DNA of 64,000 nt from Bacteroidia bacterium. Lineage in GTDB: Bacteria > Bacteroidota > Ignavibacteria > SZUA-365. The notes under the pieces were generated by a model, which was given only the letters and a program-made list of their open reading frames with translations, had not been told where the DNA came from and did not search any database. Below, one piece after another: positions 8,876 through 16,115 of this stretch; position 1 is the first letter of the stretch; the number at the start of each line of letters is the position of its first letter. The translations under genes and the position numbers were made by a program. The DNA lies in the NCBI GenBank assembly GCA_027493955.1, contig JAOSJT010000001.1:3769131-3833130 (forward strand), read 5' to 3'.

Positions 8876-9655
8876 ATGCGCCTTATTCTTACCCAACCCC
8901 AACTGAAGGCTTTCGATAATGCGTTCAATCGTGATGCTGTGTATCGTGCGCTCGATGAAGCGCATGACGGTTTTATGAAGGATGACATTATCCTCCTTCC
9001 TGAGCATATCTTCTTCACCAATGACGCCGAAGAGTACTTGCACGAGATTCGAAACATCGCCGCGCAGACCGGCAGCACGGTAGTCGGTGGATCATTTCAC
9101 GAAATCAATGACTCCTTTCGCCGCAACACAGGTGCCGTGATCGCGGCGGATGGCAGCATCCTGTGCAATTACGATAAACTTCGTCCGTATGCGGACGAGC
9201 GAAACCGTGTCGAGCCAGGAGAGCGCCTCGGACAGTGCGTCATTGGCGGAAGACGCGTGCTTGTGCTTATCTGCGCGGATTTCTGGTTCAGCGATCTGTA
9301 CGGGAAGGTGAAGGAACTACCGGAATTGGTCCTTGTGCCGGCACTGTCGATTACGCGTAAACCATCACCCGACTATTCCCGGGAGATGTGGCGGCACCTG
9401 GCTGTGAGCCGCGCATACGAGTTCGGCGTGTATGTCGGTATCAGCGACTGGGGTGAGGATTCGCTGCTGCCTGTGCATCGCTGCAGCGGCGTGGGTGGCT
9501 TCGCGAATGCGGCGTCAGATGATGTACAAGCGTTTTTTACTGCCGTCGGACAAGACCGCCTGCAAGCAATCACCCTCGATTTCGATCAACTGGATGCATT
9601 CCGCAGCGACCGCGAAGCCCGGGGATTTTTCCGGAAAGGCAATTCAGGGCAGTAG
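8876..9655 (+). CDS. Carbon-nitrogen hydrolase (nitrilase superfamily)
   Basis: The protein has 259 aa from the ATG at 8876, which has GGAGA eight bases upstream; the longer frame from 8801 is not needed. The Glu-Lys-Cys triad of the superfamily is visible: Glu in ILLPEHIFF (near residue 43), Lys in NYDKLRPY (near 101) and the nucleophile Cys in VLICADFWFSD (near 138). Such enzymes hydrolyse amide or nitrile C-N bonds; the substrate cannot be read from sequence. There is no signal peptide, so it is cytoplasmic. Its last 12 bases overlap the end of the convergent gene on the other strand. Confidence 0.88.
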   Translation: MRLILTQPQLKAFDNAFNRDAVYRALDEAHDGFMKDDIILLPEHIFFTNDAEEYLHEIRNIAAQTGSTVVGGSFHEINDSFRRNTGAVIAADGSILCNYDKLRPYADERNRVEPGERLGQCVIGGRRVLVLICADFWFSDLYGKVKELPELVLVPALSITRKPSPDYSREMWRHLAVSRAYEFGVYVGISDWGEDSLLPVHRCSGVGGFANAASDDVQAFFTAVGQDRLQAITLDFDQLDAFRSDREARGFFRKGNSGQ

Positions 9656-12346
9656 CAGTAGAGGACGGGCATGACGATGCAGAAGTCCTCCACGCCGATA
9701 TTCAGCGATGATGGTATAGACTCCAGCCGGGAGACCAGTCCAACGGAGAGGCAGTGTAACTGCGTAACGGGATTCCCCATTCCCGGGCATTTCACCCGCG
9801 TCCCTGTGCAAGACAAGTACTTCTCGACCTAGCAGGTCTACAGCACGAAGTGTAATCTCACCCTGCGGGACAGAAGGCAAACGGAGCAACACATGCACGT
9901 CCTGCCCTGTGGTGGCCGGATTGGGATACAAGGAAGCAAACGCGAAGTCGTTCGGCATCTCGAAACCGGGCACGGACAATGGCACGGCGGGACCGTACAC
10001 ACGCAGAATGTCGGGCGAGCTTGGCGCATCGGATGTTATGATGACGTCCGCACGCTTTGCGCCTGCGCTTTGGGGATGAAAACGCAAAGTAAACGGCAGT
10101 GCGCCGCCGCCGGGAACGTACAGAGGCAACTGCGCCTGAAGGGAGAAATCATCGGGATTCTCTCCGCTCAGCCGTATATCGTACACTTCGAGTTCCACCC
10201 CTGTTGTGTTACGGATCTGTATTACCGCTTCGCGTGATTTCGTTGCTTCCGTCGTATCGAAATACTGTGTGATCGGATGCGTCAACAGCACGGGTGTAGC
10301 AGCAATCCCGGAAATGCGGACATTGCGCGGCAGCGTATCGGCATTGTGGTAGATCTTCAGCGTCGTTTCTTTCGGTCCGGCGGAATCCGGAGAGAAACGC
10401 AGTCGGAGCGATGCCGTGCCGTTCTCGGGCACTGCGATAGGGTAGGGAGGATTGGCGCCGAGGGAGAATAAAAGGCTGTCTCGTCCGCTGAACTCGAGAC
10501 GATGGATGTACAGTGTGCCCGAACCTTTGTTCGTGAGGAAGTCTTTCAGTTCCTCCTCGCGTGATTTACCAGGTTTTGTCACCGTCATCTGATACACCGA
10601 GGGTGTTTCTAATGTCGGATTCGTTCCATAGCCGATCAGCGGGATGATCGCGGGATCCTCCGGAGCGTTGCTGCTGATGCGCAGCTCGGATATTCTGCGG
10701 CCGACACCGCCGGGTTTGAACGATACGACAAGCTGCACGGATGAGTCCGGAGGCAGGGTGTACGGTAGCGGTATGGTCGGTAACCAGACGAAATCCGCGG
10801 GGTGGGTGGTCGCGGGATCGCTTGCCCTGCGTACGTTGGTGATAACAAGAGGGAGTGCACCATTGTTGCGCAACGTTATTGTATCGTATTCAATCATCCC
10901 CGTTTTGAACATCGCGAAGTTCACGGAGTCGGGACGGTGAAGATTCGGGGCCCATGCGACGCGCTGCGCGTAAATGTCCGCCTGGCCGTCCAGGATCCTT
11001 CCGTCATACCACACGATGATGGCGGTGCCTAGTGTCGATGCGACTATCTGTGGCGTGAGCTGGTTATTATCGTGTCTGTGAAGCAGAACGCCGGAGTGCG
11101 TGTTCCACTCGTTGTAATTGGTCGTCCCCTGAGCCGAGACGCGGTTCATGTACAGATCGTAGTCGAAGGTATTCCGCTTGTCCTGCCACACGACGAGACC
11201 ACCACCGTATCCGTCGTTGATCATCTGCGGACGTTCCTGAGTGCCGGCGGCGTCACAGACGGCGTTGCCGAAATCCCCGATGATGCTGCCGTCGACATTG
11301 ATGCGGCGCATGTAGATATCTCCGTCGGCATTGGATTTCCGGAAATCCGCCCACACGGCCAGCGATCCGCCCTTTCCGTCATCGGAAAGGGCCATGCCAC
11401 TTTGCGTCTGCTCCGACTGTGCTACCTGATAATCTTCCAGATAGGTCTTGTTTCCATCCTCATCAAAAATCTGAAGATACAAGGCAGAAGTGCTCAATCC
11501 GAGCCGGAAGTCCTGCCAGAAAACGACGACGCGATCGTTACCGAATTGACCCACCTTGGGTGCTATCTGCCTGTTTGGTTCTGTACACACCGGTAAATCT
11601 GCGGTCCATCGTAGCGTTCCATCGGCGCCGACGTGTTGCATGTAGATATCGTCTTCGTTGCGCCTGTCCATCCACGCGATGTATGCGCCGCCATGACGGT
11701 TCGAGGCGAGCTGCGGATACGATTGGTCTCCCGCAGCTGTGGAAATCACCACTCCATTTTGTTGCCAGAGAAAGTTCCCCGAAGCGCCAACACGTTGCGC
11801 ATAAATATCCAGATCCTGTCCGCGTTTGTCGTGCCAGGCGATAATGATTCCGCCTTCGCCGTCGGCAGTCATCTCGACCCATTGCTGATTCCCGGGTGCG
11901 TTGCAGACGCGAAGCGGTCCACCGCTCCATAAAGCCGCACCGTTGGCTCCGATGCGCTGGGCGTAGACATCACTGTTTCCGGCGGCGTCATTCCACCACG
12001 CCAGAAACGCTCCACCGGACCCGTCGGGCAAAAGACCGGCGAGCCGTTGGCCGGCGGCAGGCGGGCTGATTACCACGCCGTCAGGATTCCATGGAAGAGA
12101 GCCGTTCGGGAGAATTTTTGCTGCGTATATCGCGGCCTGAGATCCCTGTCGCAAATCCTCCCAAGCGATAATCGCGCCTCCCTGGCCATCAGTGCCGATC
12201 CGAGGTGCACGTTGCCATCCTTCGGCCGTGCATACGGGAACGCCAGTGGAATCCCACAGTAGCGTTTGTGAATACGATGCCGCGGTGCATGCGAGCCACA
12301 GCCCCGCGAGCAGAAAATGTTTCGCAGAAAGGGAGGTTTGTGTCAT
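9644..12346 (-). CDS. Large T9SS surface protein with propeller-like repeats and choice-of-anchor domains
   Basis: The protein has 900 aa from the ATG at 12346, directly before a signal peptide (AKHFLLAGLWLACTAASYSQ); the frame extends further upstream without protein character. Residues 30-460 repeat a unit of about 50 residues of the type GGAIIAWEDLRQGSQAAIYA, GGIIIAWHDKRGQDLDIYAQ and GGAYIAWMDRRNEDDIYMQ, at least eight copies, probably a propeller. Residues 480-800 hold three immunoglobulin-like choice-of-anchor D modules (each with SxxPDSxGxK-like strands and a DF or F motif). The C-terminus (SLYPNPATTG, then LPAGVYTIIAEY) is a T9SS type A sorting domain, so it should be exported and anchored on the surface. 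No catalytic motif is apparent. Confidence 0.85.
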   Translation of the reverse strand: MTQTSLSAKHFLLAGLWLACTAASYSQTLLWDSTGVPVCTAEGWQRAPRIGTDGQGGAIIAWEDLRQGSQAAIYAAKILPNGSLPWNPDGVVISPPAAGQRLAGLLPDGSGGAFLAWWNDAAGNSDVYAQRIGANGAALWSGGPLRVCNAPGNQQWVEMTADGEGGIIIAWHDKRGQDLDIYAQRVGASGNFLWQQNGVVISTAAGDQSYPQLASNRHGGAYIAWMDRRNEDDIYMQHVGADGTLRWTADLPVCTEPNRQIAPKVGQFGNDRVVVFWQDFRLGLSTSALYLQIFDEDGNKTYLEDYQVAQSEQTQSGMALSDDGKGGSLAVWADFRKSNADGDIYMRRINVDGSIIGDFGNAVCDAAGTQERPQMINDGYGGGLVVWQDKRNTFDYDLYMNRVSAQGTTNYNEWNTHSGVLLHRHDNNQLTPQIVASTLGTAIIVWYDGRILDGQADIYAQRVAWAPNLHRPDSVNFAMFKTGMIEYDTITLRNNGALPLVITNVRRASDPATTHPADFVWLPTIPLPYTLPPDSSVQLVVSFKPGGVGRRISELRISSNAPEDPAIIPLIGYGTNPTLETPSVYQMTVTKPGKSREEELKDFLTNKGSGTLYIHRLEFSGRDSLLFSLGANPPYPIAVPENGTASLRLRFSPDSAGPKETTLKIYHNADTLPRNVRISGIAATPVLLTHPITQYFDTTEATKSREAVIQIRNTTGVELEVYDIRLSGENPDDFSLQAQLPLYVPGGGALPFTLRFHPQSAGAKRADVIITSDAPSSPDILRVYGPAVPLSVPGFEMPNDFAFASLYPNPATTGQDVHVLLRLPSVPQGEITLRAVDLLGREVLVLHRDAGEMPGNGESRYAVTLPLRWTGLPAGVYTIIAEYRRGGLLHRHARPLLLLP

Positions 12347-12806
12347 GGTACACCAGAAACGATGCCAAAAGGAAGGTATCGGATTTTGTGCGGAGAAGCA
12401 AGTATGGCGTACAAAACATACGAACACAAGACGTCCGACCGCGCACCGAAGCGAGCTATAGACATCCCATTTGCTCTCGTGGCCGAAGCGCGATACGTCA
12501 TCGCAACGCGGGGGGAACGTGAGCGATATGCATCGGAGCGCCATGATGCATAAACGAAGATGCGGGTCCGAGCTGCGCGGAGCGGAGAGGGAAATTGACA
12601 TCACTAGGGAGGAAGGCAACCAGCGCTATCAGGATCCGTGATACTCCAGCGGTTTCGGAAAGAATGGTATTCGTACAAATGCGGCAAAAAAGCAGCGGGC
12701 GCAACAAAAAACTGAAAATCCCGGTCAGAGGAGGGGAACCGGGATTTTCAGCGTAGTGAAAGTTGAGCTGACAAGACTGTTTGAGGGGTGCCGTTACTGA
12801 GCCTGT
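12347..12806. other. Intergenic region with one terminator
   Basis: About 460 bp lie upstream of the large T9SS gene. It holds a strong hairpin at 12712-12751, listed separately, and otherwise only short frames without coding character. The promoter for the gene starting at 12346 should lie between the hairpin and the start, but I cannot point to clear boxes. Confidence 0.4.
12712..12751 (-). terminator. Rho-independent terminator, 14-bp perfect stem
   Basis: CTGAAAATCCCGGT at 12712-12725 pairs perfectly with ACCGGGATTTTCAG at 12738-12751 around a 12-base loop. Read on the minus strand, the stem is followed by a T-rich tract (TTTTTTG). It should end transcription coming from the small gene at 12807-13004 and the T9SS gene upstream of it. 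Confidence 0.75.
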
Positions 12807-13004
12807 TCACAGGAAGGTATTGAGTCTATCCATCATTAAGGAGGAAGGTGTCTTGCCATCTCTGACTTCCAGAATAATAAACACCTCACCCATACAAAAA
12901 GTTACCAAGTCATGTCCGAATTTCGGGGCAGTAATTTGTCCATGCATCATTTTATCCCCATACCAGTAGGTCCAATACTCTATACTGAACCGATGCAAAT
13001 TCAC
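12807..13004 (-). CDS. Small protein of unknown function
   Basis: The frame of 65 codons starts at GTG 13004, with an in-frame TAG four codons upstream. The product is aromatic and mixed in composition (FSIEYWTYWYGDKMMHGQ, then VTFCMGEVFIILEVRDG), which looks protein-like, but no family is recognised. Codon choice is more AT-rich at third positions than in neighbouring genes, which could mean recent acquisition or that it is not coding. A good terminator 56 bp downstream supports a transcribed unit, but that terminator could serve the larger gene upstream. Confidence 0.3.
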   Translation of the reverse strand: MNLHRFSIEYWTYWYGDKMMHGQITAPKFGHDLVTFCMGEVFIILEVRDGKTPSSLMMDRLNTFL

Positions 13005-13206
13005 AGACGGCTACGCGAAGCGGTGTGACAAGATGATGGAGATTGTGCTACTTCCTGCATGGGATTACGCGGAACCCGTGCTCATCGTCGAAAAGGATCG
13101 GATCGCATAGGGTCGTGCACGTTGTGCAAAACACCAGGAGCATGAGCTGTCGGCATCTACGTTCCGCCGGCTCTTACGGGAACAGGCAAATGGTCTGCGA
13201 CGAGAG

Positions 13207-15768
13207 TCAACGGAGCAACAACATCGAACGCGTTTGCACAGTCGATGCCGCGCGTAGCCGGTAGAAATACGTCCCGCTTGGGAGATGGGAAGCATCAACG
13301 CGGACGGACCAGCTGCCCGCTTCGTACCTGGCGCTTCCCAGATCCATCAACTGACGTCCATGCGTGTCATACAGCGTCAGTTCCACTTCGGTCGCAACAG
13401 GGAGTTCGAAGCGGATGGTGGTTGAAGGATTAAATGGGTTCGGATAATTCTGATACAGGAATACCCGATCAGGCAGTGGGAACGAATGCCGCTCTGCGGA
13501 TAGAGTCTGATCGCATTTGACTGTTACCGTATCGTGGCTGACAATCAGACCGTTACTCACCGTATTCCAGACTACCTCGAAATCCGCGTTTGCTGTCGCG
13601 TCGTTGTCGTAGCACACCACAAAGCCTTGCAGCCGCTGACCAGGAGAAATTTCGCTCGACGTACTCCTCCAGGTAACCTTTCTGTCGTTCGAAACAGGTG
13701 TCCAAAGATCCGGGGATCGTATGGTGCTCGCGTAGAGCGTGACATCGTCTGTAATAACTTCTGCCGTGAACGAAGTCAGCGGACTCCTCGGCAAATGCTG
13801 ATTATCCACCAGAAATTCAAAACAGCACGGACTGGTGGTGTCTGTGCGTATGTCGACGCGGTCCGGTGCTACCGGTTGAATGGCGCAAAACGCGCTGAGA
13901 GTATCGCAGCACAATGTGCGGTCGTCAAGCAGTGTGCACCAATCCATCGCGATGCGCGTGGAAATTGCGGATGGGACGAGAGAGAGAACAAATCCTTCTG
14001 CTTTCTCACCGGTAAGGATAGTGCCGTTTACTTTGCGAAAAAGCACTGTGGCATCCGTCAGACTTTCCATGTCCCAACCTTGGGGTGCCGAAGCGTCGAT
14101 CAGCACCGTGGCTGGATCGCGGAGAGAGATTCGTATCCCGTCGAAATCCGACTCCGGGACGTGGAGATTCGCCACGTCGATCCGATACGTGCAATACTCA
14201 CCGGATGGTGCTATAGCGAGAGAATCACACCTAGGTTGAATTTGCTCGCAGGTAACCGCATTGAACTCGCAGCATTCGTCATTGCCGTCGAGAGAAGTGC
14301 ACCATTGGTACAATACTTGATTTCCGAAGCTGCCGGGCTGGAGAGAGAGCAAAAACCCGCTCTGTTTACCGGAAGGAGCGATCATTCCTGTTGTATCTCG
14401 GAAAGTGATCTCGGTCGGGCTCTGAAGTTCGATGTTCCAACCGGAAGGAGCAGTCGCATCCAGCATGACGGCACCCGGCGTTTCCAGTTTGAGCCGGAAG
14501 GTGTTCACATTCGATGCGGGTTGATGCTTGTTGACAAAACCGAAATCGTACACGCACCCGCCCCTGGTTCTGACGGCAAATACCGAATCACAAGTGGATG
14601 GGGGAGGAGGATCGCATTGCAATTGCGCCGTGTCGCAACATACTGTCTGATTCTGAAGCATGGAGCACAGAGAGAGCCGTACCAAGCCGGTTGACGATGG
14701 ATTGAAGCGCAAGAGGAAACCGATGGCGGAATCGTTGGGTGCCACGACGCCGGTATTTTTCTTGAAGGTGACTGTACCCGCTGTCTGCGACAGGATGTTC
14801 CAACCCACAGTGGGACTAGCCATTTGAATGCTGGCGCCCGGCGTCAACACGGTTACGCGCACCGCATCGAGATTGGATTGCGGACGGTGGGTATTGAAAA
14901 CGGAAAGCGTCAGAGCGCAATTGCTGCCCTGGCGAACAGAGAAGCTGTCGCACCGTGATGCCACCTTGGGGGTGCAGGCGAACATGACAATGTCTTCGGT
15001 GAGCTTCCCACCATTCAGGGCGGTGGTGTAGCGCATTGCAATGCTCCCAGTGGTACCGCCCGGTGGCCGTATGAAAACCCGAAATCCGCCCAACTGTCCT
15101 CCACTGGCCACTGGTATATCATCCGACTGGAATTCCAGTGTTGTCGGATCCGTAATGCCACCGCCCCAAGGCCCCGAAGGAGTACCGACAAAGGTCGCTC
15201 CCGGCGTCAGCAGTGTGAGTTGCAGGCCGTTCAATGGTCCGGGAGGTTCATGCCTGTTGCGTATCGTCAATTCGAAAGCGCAGGACTCATCCGGCTGATT
15301 CGGTGTCGTTATACCGACGACCAGCAGACTGTCGATGTCCGGGGGTCTGCCTGTACAAATAATGTCCAGCGTATCTTTGGTCTTGACCGTATTGGCATAC
15401 GCAGTCGTCCACTCAACGCGGAAAGCACCATTTGATCCCTGTGGTAAATCGATACACATGATGAATCCGTCAGCTGCTTCGCCGGGAGGGAGCTGGACGC
15501 CGCTCTCTCCGAAGATGAGGAGTGTGTCGCTTTCGATCGCAGGCCAGGGTCCGGGCGCTCCGGGTTGAAAACGGACACCCGGAGTAATGATGCGCAGCGC
15601 GAGTTGATCGAGCATGGATTGGGGTGTGTGTCTGTTCTCAAGACGAAGCTCGTAGCAACACGATGTTGGGTCCGGTTGCGTAACGATAAGCACATCCGGT
15701 CTGTTCTGTGCATGGCTGTGGACAGCACCGAAGGTGAAGAACAGAACGAGTGGGAGCAGCTTTCTCAT
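13207..15768 (-). CDS. T9SS surface protein with six cysteine-flanked tandem domains
   Basis: The protein has 853 aa. Residues 1-20 are a signal peptide (LLPLVLFFTFGAVHSHAQ). Then follow six diverged copies of a domain of about 115-120 residues, each opening with a Cys and N-x-H-x-P motif (ENRHTPQS, RNRHEPPG, FNTHRPQS, VNKHQPAS, ANLHVPES, DNQHLPRS), passing through a GW-containing middle, a GF turn (DGFIMC, GGFRVF, GFLLRF, GFLLSL, EGFVLS, QGFVVC) and closing with a Cys. The tail (YLYQNYPNPFNPSTTIRF-like and LPSGTYFYRLRA) is a classic T9SS type A domain. The repeated unit has no name I recognise; immunoglobulin-like folding is likely. No enzymatic motif is seen. A structural or adhesive role is an inference. 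Confidence 0.85.
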   Translation of the reverse strand: MRKLLPLVLFFTFGAVHSHAQNRPDVLIVTQPDPTSCCYELRLENRHTPQSMLDQLALRIITPGVRFQPGAPGPWPAIESDTLLIFGESGVQLPPGEAADGFIMCIDLPQGSNGAFRVEWTTAYANTVKTKDTLDIICTGRPPDIDSLLVVGITTPNQPDESCAFELTIRNRHEPPGPLNGLQLTLLTPGATFVGTPSGPWGGGITDPTTLEFQSDDIPVASGGQLGGFRVFIRPPGGTTGSIAMRYTTALNGGKLTEDIVMFACTPKVASRCDSFSVRQGSNCALTLSVFNTHRPQSNLDAVRVTVLTPGASIQMASPTVGWNILSQTAGTVTFKKNTGVVAPNDSAIGFLLRFNPSSTGLVRLSLCSMLQNQTVCCDTAQLQCDPPPPSTCDSVFAVRTRGGCVYDFGFVNKHQPASNVNTFRLKLETPGAVMLDATAPSGWNIELQSPTEITFRDTTGMIAPSGKQSGFLLSLQPGSFGNQVLYQWCTSLDGNDECCEFNAVTCEQIQPRCDSLAIAPSGEYCTYRIDVANLHVPESDFDGIRISLRDPATVLIDASAPQGWDMESLTDATVLFRKVNGTILTGEKAEGFVLSLVPSAISTRIAMDWCTLLDDRTLCCDTLSAFCAIQPVAPDRVDIRTDTTSPCCFEFLVDNQHLPRSPLTSFTAEVITDDVTLYASTIRSPDLWTPVSNDRKVTWRSTSSEISPGQRLQGFVVCYDNDATANADFEVVWNTVSNGLIVSHDTVTVKCDQTLSAERHSFPLPDRVFLYQNYPNPFNPSTTIRFELPVATEVELTLYDTHGRQLMDLGSARYEAGSWSVRVDASHLPSGTYFYRLRAASTVQTRSMLLLR

Positions 15769-16115
15769 GGCGATACCCGATGCTGGGATGAATGGCGCGT
15801 TCCGTGCACTGACAGGCGACGGGAATAAAAGCTAGTAAATTCAGACGGGAGTATCAATCATGAAACACTGTGCGAATTCATCTTCAAGCAAGATGCTCGC
15901 GATTCCCCCCGATTCGTGGTGCAAGGCTTCAAATTCAGGATTGAAGTACGGAGCTGTAAGGATGACTTCGATCCTCTCGCGGTGAGGTGGTGCCTGCGAT
16001 CAGGCCGGAAGGAGAAATGGTCGCCGTGCGGTCAGGGACGCAATTGCGCCTTGCATTGGGTTCCCCATGCTCTGTACCTTTGTTTGCTGTGCATAAAACA
16101 ACGGAACATCACCGA
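15769..16115. other. Divergent promoter region
   Basis: This 347-bp region separates the minus-strand repeat protein gene from the plus-strand PorE-like gene and must carry both promoters. A plausible Bacteroidota-type promoter for the plus-strand gene is listed separately at 16051-16082. I see no gene or RNA. Confidence 0.4.
16051..16082 (+). promoter_or_regulatory. Possible Bacteroidota-type promoter of the PorE-like gene
   Basis: TTG at 16051-16053 and TACCTTTG at 16075-16082 match the -33 TTG and -7 TAnnTTTG boxes used by the primary sigma factor of Bacteroidota, with 21 bases between. The predicted leader before the ATG at 16116 would be about 30 bases. The match is by eye and could be chance. 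Confidence 0.4.

Noticed and set aside
12498-12707. Small minus-strand ORF upstream of the large T9SS gene
   Set aside because: It overlaps the upstream extension of the T9SS gene frame and the terminator area, has no ribosome site and matches no family.
13534-14694. Plus-strand 386-aa ORF opposite the six-repeat protein
   Set aside because: It is a shadow of the minus-strand T9SS gene, with no motif and arginine/histidine-rich composition.
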